A stretch of DNA of 42,822 nt, from contig JAFXIZ010000028.1 of assembly GCA_017532725.1 (NCBI GenBank), positions 1 to 42,822 of the forward strand. Reading direction: 5' to 3'. A program made the translations under genes and the position numbers. This document shows positions 15,511-24,793 of this stretch, one piece after another. Below the pieces are notes generated by a model, which ran no database searches, had not been told where the DNA came from, and was given only the letters and a program-made list of their open reading frames with translations. Within the stretch, counting starts at the first letter, position 1. Each line of letters opens with the position of its first letter. This DNA is from Bacteroidaceae bacterium. Lineage in GTDB: Bacteria > Bacteroidota > Bacteroidia > Bacteroidales > Barnesiellaceae_A.

Positions 15511-17979
15511 ATGAATTACAATACGTCACAAATAGCCACTATCATCAAGGCCGAAGGTAAGATACACGCCGACAACACCCTGTCGGTACTGCTTACCGAT
15601 AGTCGCTCGCTCACCTTTCCCGAGGAGAGTATATTCTTTGCATTGGTTACCGAGCGTAATGACGGTCATAAATATATAAAAGAACTTTACGACAAAGGCG
15701 TACGCGACTTTGTAATAGACCACTACCCCAACGAATCGGACAAGATGCCCGAAGCCAATTTCCTGCGCGTTACCGACACGCTGGCAGCGATGCAAATGCT
15801 CGCAGCACACCACCGTCGCCAATTCGACATACCGGTAATAGGCATTACAGGCAGTAACGGTAAGACATCGGTAAAGGAGTGGTTGCACCAACTGCTGCAA
15901 GATGACTACAATATTGTGCGCTCGCCACGCAGTTACAATTCGCAGACGGGTGTTCCCCTATCGGTGTGGCAACTCAACGAAAAGACCGACCTGGCACTGT
16001 TCGAGGCCGGTATATCACGCCCCGACGAGATGCATCGACTCGAAGAGATAATACAGCCCACTATTGGTCTTATAACCAATATAGGCGAAGCGCACCAAGA
16101 GGGCTTTGCCTCGATGCAACAGAAGTGTATGGAGAAACTTACACTCCTGCAAGGTTGCGATTGTATTATTTACGACGGCGATAACGAGGTAGTGAGCGAC
16201 TGTGTAGAGAAGTTGTGTTTAGGCGCATACGAGATAGCGTGGTCGCGCAAGGATCGTGACAAACCCCTATACATATCATCCATCGAGAAGGGCGACCACT
16301 CAACGCGCATCAAATACACCTACTTGCAATATTTCCTCGAGGTAACCATCCCCTACACCGACGATGCCTCGATACAAAATGCCATACATTGCTTGGCTAT
16401 TATGTTGTATCTCAACCGTATGCCCGAGGTAATATCGGAACGTATGGCAAAACTTGAGCCTTTGGCTATGCGTATGGAGGTAAAAGAGGGCAATAACAAT
16501 TGCCTTATCATCAACGACAGTTACAACAGCGATATGGACTCGCTTACCATAGCACTCGACTTTCAGGCTCGCAGGGCAGCCAATGGCAAGATGAAGCGCA
16601 CGCTTATCCTATCGGACATATTCCAAACAGGACTTCCCCCTGCTACACTATATCGCAAAGTAGCCGACTTACTCAAGCGCAAAGGCATAGAACGCCTCAT
16701 AGGTATAGGTCCCATTATATCGGACAACGCCTACCTGTTTGATATCGAAAAGGATTTCTACTCGGGTACTCGCGAGTTTGTCGAGCAATTGACACCCGAT
16801 ATGTTCCAAGACGAACTCGTGCTTATAAAAGGAGCGCGTAACTTCCACTTTGAGATTATTTCGGAGGCGTTGGAACTGAAACAACACGAAACGATATTGG
16901 AGGTAAACCTCGATGCACTTGTTAGCAACCTCAACTACTACAAGAGTTACCTCAAGCCCGACACCAAGGTAGTGTGTATGGTAAAGGCATTTGGCTACGG
17001 AGCCGGCTCATACGAGATAGCCAAGACACTGCAAGACCGAGGTGCCGACTATCTGGCAGTAGCCGTAGCCGATGAAGGTGCCGAACTGCGCAAAGCCGGT
17101 ATTACAATGCCCATCATTGTAATGAATCCCGAGATGAGCAGTTTCCGCACACTGTTCAGTTATCGACTTGAGCCCGAAATATACAGTTTCAACCTCCTAA
17201 ACGCACTGCTTGCCGAGGGCGAGAAGTTGGGCGTATCGGGCTACCCCATACACATCAAGATAGACTCGGGTATGCACCGACTTGGCTTCACCGAAAATCA
17301 AGTGGATGAACTTGCCTCACTGTTGCAATCGCAAATAGTGCTGATGGCTCGCTCGGTATTCTCACACTTTGCCGGTAGCGATGAGACTCAACACGATGCC
17401 TACACCCTGCAACAGATAGCCACCTTCAACCGTTGCGCCGATAAGATACAGGCTGCATCGAAACACAAAGTAATGCGCCACCTGCTCAACACTGCCGGCA
17501 TAACACGCTTCAGCGAGCATCAGTTGGATATGGTGCGATTGGGCATAGGGCTGTATGGCGTATCGCCCATCGACGAAAACCAAGGATTACGCCCCGTAAG
17601 CACACTGAAAACCACTATCCTGCAAATACACGAATACGAGGCCGGCGAAACAATAGGCTATGGTCGTCACGGAGTGCTGACACGTCGCTCGCGCATTGCC
17701 GCCATTCCTATAGGCTATGCCGACGGACTCGACCGTCACTTGGGCAACGGCAATTGCGAGGTGCTGGTCAACGGTCATCGCGCACCCATTATAGGAAATG
17801 TATGTATGGATATATGTATGATTGACGTTACCGATGTGGCTTGTAACGAAGGCGACCGAGTAGAGATATTCGGCGAAAATCTACCTGTACAAGAGTTGGC
17901 CAAACGACTCGACACTATACCCTACGAGGTGCTTACATCAATATCCAATCGTGTAAAACGAGTCTATTACCGAGAATAA
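15511..17979 (+). CDS. murF-alr: Fused MurF (UDP-MurNAc-tripeptide--D-Ala-D-Ala ligase) and alanine racemase
   Basis: An 822-residue fusion. The N-terminal half is a Mur ligase with the ATP loop GITGSNGKTSVKEW (from 111), ITNIGEAHQEGF and NDSYNSDMDSL. The C-terminal half, from about residue 460, is an alanine racemase: the PLP lysine K492 in MVKAFGYGAG, HIKIDSGMHRLGF, RLGIGLYGVSP, the catalytic tyrosine Y717 in TIGYGRHG, and IGNVCMDICMIDVTDV. The racemase makes D-alanine and MurF adds D-Ala-D-Ala to the UDP-MurNAc tripeptide, so the fusion joins supply and use of D-alanine; the dipeptide ligase Ddl is not encoded here. This fusion is typical of Bacteroidota. Both active sites look complete. 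Confidence 0.96.
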   Translation: MNYNTSQIATIIKAEGKIHADNTLSVLLTDSRSLTFPEESIFFALVTERNDGHKYIKELYDKGVRDFVIDHYPNESDKMPEANFLRVTDTLAAMQMLAAHHRRQFDIPVIGITGSNGKTSVKEWLHQLLQDDYNIVRSPRSYNSQTGVPLSVWQLNEKTDLALFEAGISRPDEMHRLEEIIQPTIGLITNIGEAHQEGFASMQQKCMEKLTLLQGCDCIIYDGDNEVVSDCVEKLCLGAYEIAWSRKDRDKPLYISSIEKGDHSTRIKYTYLQYFLEVTIPYTDDASIQNAIHCLAIMLYLNRMPEVISERMAKLEPLAMRMEVKEGNNNCLIINDSYNSDMDSLTIALDFQARRAANGKMKRTLILSDIFQTGLPPATLYRKVADLLKRKGIERLIGIGPIISDNAYLFDIEKDFYSGTREFVEQLTPDMFQDELVLIKGARNFHFEIISEALELKQHETILEVNLDALVSNLNYYKSYLKPDTKVVCMVKAFGYGAGSYEIAKTLQDRGADYLAVAVADEGAELRKAGITMPIIVMNPEMSSFRTLFSYRLEPEIYSFNLLNALLAEGEKLGVSGYPIHIKIDSGMHRLGFTENQVDELASLLQSQIVLMARSVFSHFAGSDETQHDAYTLQQIATFNRCADKIQAASKHKVMRHLLNTAGITRFSEHQLDMVRLGIGLYGVSPIDENQGLRPVSTLKTTILQIHEYEAGETIGYGRHGVLTRRSRIAAIPIGYADGLDRHLGNGNCEVLVNGHRAPIIGNVCMDICMIDVTDVACNEGDRVEIFGENLPVQELAKRLDTIPYEVLTSISNRVKRVYYRE

Positions 17980-18028
17980 AGACTATCATTAAACTACATA
18001 CCTATGCCACGCATAGCAACAAATGTTG

Positions 18029-18036
18029 TACCTTTG
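18029..18036 (+). promoter_or_regulatory. Putative -7 box for dedA
   Basis: TACCTTTG fits TAnnTTTG, 31 bases before the dedA ATG at 18067, in the 87-base gap after murF-alr. Confidence 0.55.
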
Positions 18037-18066
18037 CAGGCTAATAACGAAAACTGAAACAGAATT

Positions 18067-18711
18067 ATGGAATCGATACCTTTTATACAATGGTGCATAG
18101 ATAACTTAAATGAGTGGACAATCATCCTGTTGATGACCATAGAGAGTTCATTTATCCCCTTCCCGTCGGAGATTGTAGTACCACCGGCAGCCTACTTTGG
18201 CGAAATGAGCCTTATAATGGTTGTAATATGTGCCACGATAGGTGCCGACTTGGGAGCAATGATTAACTACTTCTTGGCACAATGGATAGGTCGCCCCGTT
18301 GTATATAAGTTTGCCGACAGTCGCATCGGGCACTTGTGTCTGCTCGACTCCGGCAAGATAGCACGCGCCGAGGAGTTCTTCAATAAACACGGTGTAATAT
18401 CAACTCTCATCGGTCGCCTTGTGCCGGGTGTTCGCCAACTCATCTCTATTCCTGCCGGATTGGCACGAATGAACTTTGGTAAGTTTATCCTCTACACTAC
18501 CATAGGAGCCGGATCGTGGAATTTGGTTTTGGCACTGATGGGATACGCACTGCGTTCGGTGGTTACACCCGAGCAACTCAATGCTACTGTCGATGAATTC
18601 AGCCACATTATCAAAATTGTAATTTGGGGCTTGTTGGCTCTTGTGGCTCTGTTCTTTGTGGTGCGTTTCTTTACCCACAAGAAGAAGCCTACCACCATCA
18701 CAGAGGAGTAG
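18067..18711 (+). CDS. DedA family membrane protein
   Basis: A 214-residue DedA/VTT protein with about five hydrophobic segments. The hallmark blocks are ESSFIPFPSEIVVPPAAYFG near the N-terminus, GRPVVYKFADSRIG, and GRLVPGVRQLISIPAGLARM with the essential arginines of the family. Some bacterial members of this family recycle undecaprenyl phosphate or move other phospholipids across the inner membrane. The specific substrate cannot be told from sequence. The last 14 bases overlap, tail to tail, with the convergent MATE gene. Confidence 0.93.
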   Translation: MESIPFIQWCIDNLNEWTIILLMTIESSFIPFPSEIVVPPAAYFGEMSLIMVVICATIGADLGAMINYFLAQWIGRPVVYKFADSRIGHLCLLDSGKIARAEEFFNKHGVISTLIGRLVPGVRQLISIPAGLARMNFGKFILYTTIGAGSWNLVLALMGYALRSVVTPEQLNATVDEFSHIIKIVIWGLLALVALFFVVRFFTHKKKPTTITEE

Positions 18712-20056
18712 TTCCAAGTGTTTTATTACGGCGTAAGCACACAGCAAAACGCCAACGGAAGAGTGCTGCTACGGTGAATAATCCCACCGGAAAGCCCATC
18801 CATACCCCTACTACACCACCTTGCAACGAGAAGCCACACAGATAGGCTACCGGCAAGGCCAAGCAGTAGAACGCAGCCATACTGATAAACATCAAGGCTC
18901 GCACATCGGCCAGTCCACGAAGCGCATTGGAGTAGTTTATCTGTATAGCATCGGCAAACTGATATACTATCAGTGGTATTATAAGCATCTCCACCACCTT
19001 GACAACATCGGCATCGTGCGTAAACCACAAAGGAACAACATTACGCAACGAGTAGAGCAAAACACTCACAAACAAGGCTTGCAACAACAGCAAATGCGCC
19101 CCTGCCGTAACAGTAGTACGCACACCGGCATAATCGGCCCTGCCATTGTAACGACTTGCCTGCACAGCCACGGCCGAACCCATACCCACATACGCCATAT
19201 AACCTATATTGCCCAACGTAACGGTAATCTGATATCCGGCTAACTCGGCAGCACCCAACCAACCTATCATAATGGCACTCAACGACCACGCCGAACTTTC
19301 CAATGCCAATTGTATGCCCAAGGGCAACCCTAACGCAAAGAGTCTTTTCATCCCCGACAACGATACGGCCGACTTGTCATACCCCTCTTTATACGACTGA
19401 TACTTGCCGGTGCAATGAAAAATGGCTACAAAAACAAAGAACATAACCACTCGCGACACCAATGTACTGATACCTGCACCGGTCAAGCCCAACGCCGGAA
19501 ATCCCCACGCACCATATATAAGCACATAGTTGCCGATGATATTCAGCACATTACCACCCAACAATATCCACATACCCGTGCGCGAGTCGGTAATACCCTC
19601 GGCAAACTGCTTGTAGGTTGAGAAGAGATATATAAAAGGTATAGAGGCAACTTGCAACAGGTAGTAAGGTCGAGCATAAGGCAGGAGTTCGTCGGGTTGC
19701 CCCATCCGGTCGAGGAACGGATAGAGCGCAAGCATCACTGCAACAACAAATACCGACAACAACACATTAGCCACCAAACTATTACGCACCGTACCTCCCA
19801 CACCTACACTGTCGCCACGACCCGACATAGCACCCACGACAGGCGTAATGCCCGATGCAAAGCCCGTACCAAAGATGAGCATCAACGTAAAGATTGTATT
19901 GACAAAAGCCGATGCAGCCAACTCCTCGGTACTGTGGCGACCTATCATCAGCGTATCGGCAAAACCCATAACGACAATGCCCAACTGCCCCAAGACTATA
20001 GGCAGCCCCAATGTGAGCAACTTACGATAATGTGGGAAATAGCGTGTAATATTCAT
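18698..20056 (-). CDS. MATE family efflux transporter (NorM/DinF type)
   Basis: A 452-residue membrane protein with 12 predicted helices in two MatE halves. The N-terminal signature GLPIVLGQLGIVVMGFADTL followed by MIGRHSTEELAASAF is typical of cation-coupled drug/sodium antiporters. I chose the start MNITRYFPHYRKL at 20056 over the longer in-frame start at 20107, which would add a short non-conserved hydrophobic piece. The gene converges on dedA and overlaps its last 14 bases. A weak TAACTTTA, one base off the -7 consensus, lies upstream on the minus strand. Substrate unknown. Confidence 0.93.
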   Translation of the reverse strand: MNITRYFPHYRKLLTLGLPIVLGQLGIVVMGFADTLMIGRHSTEELAASAFVNTIFTLMLIFGTGFASGITPVVGAMSGRGDSVGVGGTVRNSLVANVLLSVFVVAVMLALYPFLDRMGQPDELLPYARPYYLLQVASIPFIYLFSTYKQFAEGITDSRTGMWILLGGNVLNIIGNYVLIYGAWGFPALGLTGAGISTLVSRVVMFFVFVAIFHCTGKYQSYKEGYDKSAVSLSGMKRLFALGLPLGIQLALESSAWSLSAIMIGWLGAAELAGYQITVTLGNIGYMAYVGMGSAVAVQASRYNGRADYAGVRTTVTAGAHLLLLQALFVSVLLYSLRNVVPLWFTHDADVVKVVEMLIIPLIVYQFADAIQINYSNALRGLADVRALMFISMAAFYCLALPVAYLCGFSLQGGVVGVWMGFPVGLFTVAALFRWRFAVCLRRNKTLGTTPL

Positions 20057-20181
20057 TATACCCCGGTTATACTTGTAATACAGATGTAAAGTTACAACAA
20101 AAAACAATCGGATTTGTGCTTTATATCAACAATATTTTCAGGTCACACATCTACTGCGCCATAGCAGCAACACCGTCATAC

Positions 20182-20211
20182 AAAAAAGACCGCACCCGGG
20201 GGTACAGTCTT
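20182..20211 (-). terminator. Terminator of efp
   Basis: On the minus strand AAGACTGTACC pairs with GGTGCGGTCTT (two G-U pairs) around a short C/G loop. The hairpin is followed by a T-run (the A-run at 20182-20187 on the plus strand). It lies 24 bases after the efp stop. Confidence 0.85.
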
Positions 20212-20234
20212 GTATAAATATCTATAAATCGATA

Positions 20235-20798
20235 TTATTTTACACGCTCAAGATAGTCGCCCGAACGAGTGTCGATACGCACCTTATCGCCTGTGTTGAT
20301 GAAGAGAGGTACACGAACTTCGGCACCTGTTTCAACAGTAGCAGGTTTCAATGTGTTGGTAGCAGTATCACCCTTGATACCGGGCTCGGTATAAGTCACC
20401 TCGAGAACTACGTTAAGGGGCATTTCGCAAGTGAGGATTGTATCGGTAGCAGCGTGTACCATAGCCTCGCAAATGTCACCTTCCTTCAAGAATTTCACAC
20501 CGTCGATGCTTTCGCCGGGGATAGAAACTTGCTCGTATGTTTCGGTGTGCATAAAGTTGTAACCCATATCATCTTTGTAGAGATATTGATAAGGACGACG
20601 CTCGATGCGAACTTCCTCAACCTTCACACCCGAGTTCCAAGTTTTGTCGAGGATACGACCTGTCACAACGTTGCGGAGTTTTGTACGCACGAAAGCAGGG
20701 CCTTTACCGGGTTTAACGTGGAGAAATTCAACGATGAAATAGTAAGTACCGTCGATGTCGAGGCACATACCGTTTTTAAAATCTGCTGTAGTTGCCAT
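20235..20798 (-). CDS. efp: Translation elongation factor P
   Basis: A 187-residue EF-P of normal length with three beta-barrel domains. The tip of domain I carries KPGKGPAF with K32 at the position modified by beta-lysylation or other lysine modifications in other bacteria; it is not the arginine form that EarP rhamnosylates. The C-terminal [18 protein letters not shown] is the conserved signature. EF-P relieves ribosome stalling on polyproline stretches. It has its own promoter and a strong terminator, and so is monocistronic. No EF-P modification gene is adjacent. Confidence 0.97.
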   Translation of the reverse strand: MATTADFKNGMCLDIDGTYYFIVEFLHVKPGKGPAFVRTKLRNVVTGRILDKTWNSGVKVEEVRIERRPYQYLYKDDMGYNFMHTETYEQVSIPGESIDGVKFLKEGDICEAMVHAATDTILTCEMPLNVVLEVTYTEPGIKGDTATNTLKPATVETGAEVRVPLFINTGDKVRIDTRSGDYLERVK

Positions 20799-20858
20799 AA
20801 AATATCTATTTTTTTAATTTAAAAATTCGCTATTTAAACTTCTCAATAAGAAGTCGCG

Positions 20859-20866
20859 CAAAGATA
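20859..20866 (-). promoter_or_regulatory. Putative -7 box for efp
   Basis: On the minus strand TATCTTTG fits TAnnTTTG, with a TTG about 20 bases further upstream. It lies 61 bases before the efp ATG. Confidence 0.6.
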
Positions 20867-20890
20867 CAAATTTTCGCCCTATTTTGCAAC

Positions 20891-20903
20891 AACCCGACGG
20901 GTT
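20891..20903. promoter_or_regulatory. 13-base palindrome upstream of efp
   Basis: AACCCG-A-CGGGTT is a perfect palindrome with a one-base centre. It sits just upstream of the efp promoter in the spacer shared with the divergent acetyltransferase gene, a position suited to an operator. No binding protein can be named. Confidence 0.35.
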
Positions 20904-20953
20904 ATATTGTAGTTTTATTACAGAGGGCAACCGAAAACTATTTTGCCGACCTC

Positions 20954-20985
20954 TTGGCTTCGTACTAAAATAATACTTACCTTTG
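20954..20985 (+). promoter_or_regulatory. Promoter for the acetyltransferase gene
   Basis: TTGG (20954-20957), a 20-base spacer and TACCTTTG (20978-20985) form a good -33/-7 pair, 31 bases before the ATG at 21017. Confidence 0.65.
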
Positions 20986-21016
20986 GAATCAATTTACTGC
21001 AATAACAATTATAAGT

Positions 21017-21610
21017 ATGACTGAAAAAGAGAAGATGCAGCATCAGTTGCTGTATGATGCAAACAATGATAAAGACCTTATCGAGGAGCGCAAGGTTGCA
21101 AAAGACCTTTGCTACGATTTCAATAACCTACGCCCATCGGATACAGCCGGACAGCAAAAGATTATGCGCCGGTTATTGGGCAAGACAGTGGGCGATAGTT
21201 TCTGCATCGTTGCCCCTTTCTGGTGCGACTACGGCTACAATATAGAGATTGGCGAAAACTTCTTTGCCAACCACAATACGGTGATTCTTGACGGAGCGAA
21301 GGTAAAGTTTGGAAACAATGTCTTTGTTGCACCCAACTGTGGCTTCCACACTGCCGGTCATCCCATCGATGCCGAGCGCAGAAATAGGGGCTTGGAGTAT
21401 GCCTACCCTATTACTGTGGGAGATAATGTGTGGATAGGAGCAGGTGTGCAGGTTATGCCGGGCGTAACCATTGGCTCGAATGTCGTAATAGGTGGTGGCT
21501 CGGTGGTGGTCAAGGATATCCCGTCGAATGTGGTTGCTGTGGGCAATCCCTGTCGCGTTGTACGCCCTATTACAGACGAGGACAAACTCAAATCGTGGGA
21601 TAGAGAGTAG
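21017..21610 (+). CDS. Sugar O-acetyltransferase (maltose/galactoside acetyltransferase type)
   Basis: A 197-residue left-handed beta-helix acetyltransferase. The N-terminal helical part (MTEKEKMQHQLLYDAN) is the Mac domain of maltose O-acetyltransferases. Hexapeptide repeats run from about residue 70 (GYNIEIGENFFANHN, then ILDGAKVKFGNNVFVAP) to VVAVGNPCRVVRPI. The catalytic histidine is expected in GFHTAGHPID. These enzymes transfer acetyl from acetyl-CoA to a sugar hydroxyl; the true acceptor is unknown. The next gene, a flavoprotein, follows 45 bases downstream and may share the transcript. Confidence 0.9.
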   Translation: MTEKEKMQHQLLYDANNDKDLIEERKVAKDLCYDFNNLRPSDTAGQQKIMRRLLGKTVGDSFCIVAPFWCDYGYNIEIGENFFANHNTVILDGAKVKFGNNVFVAPNCGFHTAGHPIDAERRNRGLEYAYPITVGDNVWIGAGVQVMPGVTIGSNVVIGGGSVVVKDIPSNVVAVGNPCRVVRPITDEDKLKSWDRE

Positions 21611-21655
21611 ATAGCCGGCATACATCTCATCCAATCAATTAAAACATAACGGAAT

Positions 21656-22291
21656 ATGAAGAAGATAGTGATTGTGGATGGTGGTCCACGCAGGAATATG
21701 AATACCTCACAACTATTGCAACGATTTGCCGAAGGTGCGCAGTCGGTAAGCAAAGATATCGTTGTCAAGACAGTGCAACTATATGACCTTGATTACAAGG
21801 GATGTATATCGTGTATGGCTTGCAAACTCAAAGGCAAGGCTTCGAACATTTGTCGCTACAAGGATGCACTGACACCTCTCTTGGAGGAGATTGCCGACGC
21901 CGACGGTTTGGTACTTGGCTCGCCTATCTATTTCGGCGAGGTGACGGGGCAGATGCGCGCCTTCTTAGAGCGTTTATCATTCCCTTGGCTCTCGTACAAC
22001 GATTACAGCCTTACTGCACCCAAGCGTATGCCTGTAGTGCTTGTTGAGACTATGAACGGAACGCCCGAGCGCAACAACAGCAACCACTTCGGCACGATGG
22101 AATGGTGCATTACAACAGCACTCGGCGAGCCACAACGCATCATAGGCTACAACACTTGTCAGGTGGCGAAATACGATAATTACGAACTTGGCAGTTTCTC
22201 GGAGGAGGCCAAGCACGCTTGGCGCGACGCCCATTGGGAGCAAGACCTGCAACAAGCCTACGACGCCGGCCGAAAGATGGCTGAGCAGTAG
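21656..22291 (+). CDS. Flavodoxin-like NAD(P)H-dependent FMN flavoprotein with Cys cluster
   Basis: A 211-residue protein of the multimeric flavodoxin (iron-sulfur flavoprotein/WrbA-related) group. It begins MKKIVIVDGGPRRNMNTSQL, the FMN phosphate-binding loop. The cysteine motif GCISCMACK (CxxCxxC) with a further Cys in ASNICR suggests an iron-sulfur cluster, as in archaeal-type iron-sulfur flavoproteins, though in many relatives these cysteines have lost the cluster. LGSPIYFGEVTGQMRAFLER is the second FMN-binding segment. The physiological electron donor and acceptor are unknown. Confidence 0.85.
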   Translation: MKKIVIVDGGPRRNMNTSQLLQRFAEGAQSVSKDIVVKTVQLYDLDYKGCISCMACKLKGKASNICRYKDALTPLLEEIADADGLVLGSPIYFGEVTGQMRAFLERLSFPWLSYNDYSLTAPKRMPVVLVETMNGTPERNNSNHFGTMEWCITTALGEPQRIIGYNTCQVAKYDNYELGSFSEEAKHAWRDAHWEQDLQQAYDAGRKMAEQ

Positions 22292-22295
22292 TAAG

Positions 22296-22329
22296 TTTCT
22301 TTCGGTTGGCAATGGCAAACCGAAAGAAA
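22296..22329. terminator. Hairpin between the flavoprotein gene and cinA
   Basis: TTTCTTTCGGTT (22296-22307) and AACCGAAAGAAA (22318-22329) form a perfect 12-bp stem with a 10-base loop, between convergent genes. There is no good T-run on either side, so termination is likely but not certain. Confidence 0.6.
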
Positions 22330-22381
22330 GCACAAGATTTAATCTATCAGTAAGAGGGGGAACGAGTGGAAAACTCTCGTT

Positions 22382-23623
22382 TTAACCTATCAACAAGTCG
22401 ATAAGCATCATCAAGGCTCGCTGTGTAGCGCGCTCAATGATGTAACTACGTGAGCCACTGAAGTGTACACACTCTTTACGCTGCTCATCACGGCAATTCA
22501 CGGCTATCCACACCGTACCTACAGGCTTGTCGGGTGTGCCTCCGTCGGGGCCGGCAATGCCCGATGTGGCTATGGCACAATCTACATTCATTGTACGTAG
22601 CACTCCTGCTGCCATTGCCGACACAACAGGCTCACTAACAGCACCATAATTATGTAAGTCTTGGGCATCGACACCCAATACTTGTTGTTTTACTTCGTTA
22701 CTGTAGGCTACGACTGCACCCTTAAAGTATGCCGAACTACCGGCAATGGCTGTTATTTCGTGCGCTATATTGCCACCCGTACAACTCTCGGCAGTGGCAA
22801 GGGTCAGGCCACGCTCCTTGAGTATGGCACCCACAGCACCTGCAAGGGTAGTATCGCCATTATAGAAAACATCTTTCCCGAGTATATGATGGAGTTTTTC
22901 GACCATTTCATCGAGAATTTTGGACAATTCGGGCTCGTTACTTCCACGCGCAGTGAGGCGCAAACGCACCACCCCGGGTATAGGCAAGTAGGCCAACTTG
23001 ATGCACGAAGGCAATGAGGCTTCAAAATCGGTAAGTCGCTCGGACAACCCCGACTCGGTGTTGCGAAAGACCATAAGTGTGCGATGCAAGATGGCATCGT
23101 TATCGCCGGCAAAACGACGCAAACGCTCAAGCACATCGCCCTTCATCGCCACGCGCATCTCGTGGGGTACACCGGGCATTGCCACAAGTACCTTTCCTTC
23201 GCGTTCAAACCACATAACGGGGGCTGTTCCTACGGGATTGGCTATAACGGTACACACATCGGGTACCTCGGCCTGACGGCGAGTCGATTCGTTCATCTGC
23301 AAGCCACGACCGGCAAAGTAGCGTAGATTTTGCTCATACACCTCTTGCGAAAAAATCATCTTTCCACCAAAGTATTGGCACAACACAGGCTTCGTGACAT
23401 CGTCGGATGTAGGGCCCAATCCACCGGTCATCAGCACAGCATCTACCCGAGAAAATGCCGATGAAATGGCATCTTTTATGGTATCGGCCTCATCATTGAT
23501 AGTGGCTATATGAGTCACATCCCAACCTTGTTTGTTCAACTCGGCAGCCATCCACGCCGAGTTGGTATCGACCACCTGCCCGATGAGCAGTTCATCGCCT
23601 ATAACTATAATTTCGCACTTCAT
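22382..23623 (-). CDS. cinA: CinA family protein (nicotinamide-nucleotide amidohydrolase)
   Basis: A 413-residue two-domain CinA. The N-terminal MoaB/MogA-like (COG1058) domain starts MKCEIIVIGDELLIGQVVDT and carries TGGLGPTSDDVTKPVL. The C-terminal deamidase domain contains ATAESCTGGNIAHEITAIAG, VVAYSNEVKQQVLGV and TSGIAGPDGGTPDKPVGTVW. The protein recycles pyridine nucleotides by deamidating NMN and may hydrolyse ADP-ribose. I used the ATG at 23623, where homology begins, and not the upstream start at 23656, which overlaps tsaD. It lies 13 bases after tsaD in the same direction. Confidence 0.95.
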   Translation of the reverse strand: MKCEIIVIGDELLIGQVVDTNSAWMAAELNKQGWDVTHIATINDEADTIKDAISSAFSRVDAVLMTGGLGPTSDDVTKPVLCQYFGGKMIFSQEVYEQNLRYFAGRGLQMNESTRRQAEVPDVCTVIANPVGTAPVMWFEREGKVLVAMPGVPHEMRVAMKGDVLERLRRFAGDNDAILHRTLMVFRNTESGLSERLTDFEASLPSCIKLAYLPIPGVVRLRLTARGSNEPELSKILDEMVEKLHHILGKDVFYNGDTTLAGAVGAILKERGLTLATAESCTGGNIAHEITAIAGSSAYFKGAVVAYSNEVKQQVLGVDAQDLHNYGAVSEPVVSAMAAGVLRTMNVDCAIATSGIAGPDGGTPDKPVGTVWIAVNCRDEQRKECVHFSGSRSYIIERATQRALMMLIDLLIG

Positions 23624-23636
23624 TATATTCGCTTTA

Positions 23637-24656
23637 TCACAATTCCACGCGAGCAAAGGGAGCCTTGCTCATATCGCAAAAGTCCTTATCTTGATATTTA
23701 TAATAGCCTGTAATAGCCACCATAGCGGCATTATCGGTAGTAAACGACAATCGAGGCAAGTGTATCTTCCATCCGTACTTCGCAGCATACTGCTCAAAGG
23801 CCGCACGCACAGCCGAGTTTGCCGATACACCACCGGCAACAGCCACCTCTTTTATACCAGTCTCTTTCACAGCCTTATAGAGTTTATCCATCAGTATGGC
23901 AACGATTGTAGATTGCAACGAAGCACACAAATCGCACTTATTTTTTTCGATGAAATCGGCATCTTCCTTCAGTCTGTCGCGCAAGAGATATAGGAATGAA
24001 GTTTTCAGTCCACTGAAACTGTAATCCAATCCCGGGATGTGAGGCTTGCTCAATGCAAAAGCCTTGGGATTGCCTTCACGCGCCAAACGGTCTATTACAG
24101 GACCACCCGGATAGGGCAACCCCATCACCTTGGCACATTTATCGAAAGCCTCGCCGGCTGCATCGTCGATGGTCTGCCCTATTACCTCCATCTTGTCGTA
24201 AGAGGTAACCTTGATGATTTGCGAGTTTCCACCCGACACCAGAAGGCACAAGAATGGGAATTTAGGAGGATCAAACTCGGCATCGGGTTGTTGGATAAAG
24301 TGAGCCAACACGTGCGCCTGCAAGTGATTAACATCGACCATAGGCACGCCCAACGCCGACGCCAAACCCTTGGCAAACGAAGTACCCACTAACAATGAGC
24401 CCATCAAGCCCGGGCCTCGCGTAAAGGCAATGGCATCAATCTCACTTTTATCTATTCCGGCACGTTTGATGGCCTCCGACACCACAGGCACAATATTTTG
24501 CTGGTGCGCACGCGATGCCAACTCCGGCACAACACCACCATACGCCTCGTGTACAGCCTGACCGGCTATAACATTCGATAACAAGACACCGTCGCGTATC
24601 ACTGCCGAAGATGTATCATCGCACGACGACTCTATTCCTAATATTGTAATACTCAT
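23637..24656 (-). CDS. tsaD: tRNA N6-adenosine threonylcarbamoyltransferase, TsaD
   Basis: A 339-residue ASKHA-fold protein of the t6A pathway, transferring threonylcarbamoyl to A37 of ANN-decoding tRNAs with TsaB and TsaE. It starts MSITILGIESSCDDTS, the usual TsaD N-terminus. Metal ligands H111 and H115 are in VNHLQAHVLAHF, and LVSGGNSQI, DDAAGEAFDK and GGVSANSAVR are also conserved. The upstream in-frame start at 24701 adds 15 residues without homology and lies at the promoter-like box, so 24656 is used. It is transcribed divergently from tamB. Confidence 0.97.
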   Translation of the reverse strand: MSITILGIESSCDDTSSAVIRDGVLLSNVIAGQAVHEAYGGVVPELASRAHQQNIVPVVSEAIKRAGIDKSEIDAIAFTRGPGLMGSLLVGTSFAKGLASALGVPMVDVNHLQAHVLAHFIQQPDAEFDPPKFPFLCLLVSGGNSQIIKVTSYDKMEVIGQTIDDAAGEAFDKCAKVMGLPYPGGPVIDRLAREGNPKAFALSKPHIPGLDYSFSGLKTSFLYLLRDRLKEDADFIEKNKCDLCASLQSTIVAILMDKLYKAVKETGIKEVAVAGGVSANSAVRAAFEQYAAKYGWKIHLPRLSFTTDNAAMVAITGYYKYQDKDFCDMSKAPFARVEL

Positions 24657-24698
24657 AATATCTTTTTTAACAAGTACTGAAACATTCGTTTCGTTGTG

Positions 24699-24706
24699 CA
24701 AAAATA
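24699..24706 (-). promoter_or_regulatory. Putative -7 box for tsaD-cinA
   Basis: On the minus strand TATTTTTG fits TAnnTTTG, 43 bases before the tsaD ATG. No clear -33 element is visible and the surroundings are AT rich. Confidence 0.45.
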
Positions 24707-24770
24707 AATATTTTATGCGAAAGAATGAAAGATTAAAATGGTCGTATAGCAGTATTCAGCAAAAAAAACG

Positions 24771-24778
24771 TAACTTTG
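24771..24778 (+). promoter_or_regulatory. Putative -7 box for tamB
   Basis: TAACTTTG fits TAnnTTTG and lies 15 bases before the ATG at 24794, giving a very short leader. The alternative in-frame TTG at 24776 lies inside the box. Confidence 0.6.
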
Positions 24779-24793
24779 TACGCTTATAGGACA

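Noticed and set aside
18698..18711. Overlap of dedA and MATE gene ends as a possible frameshift
   Set aside because: Both proteins end normally on opposite strands; a short convergent overlap is common.
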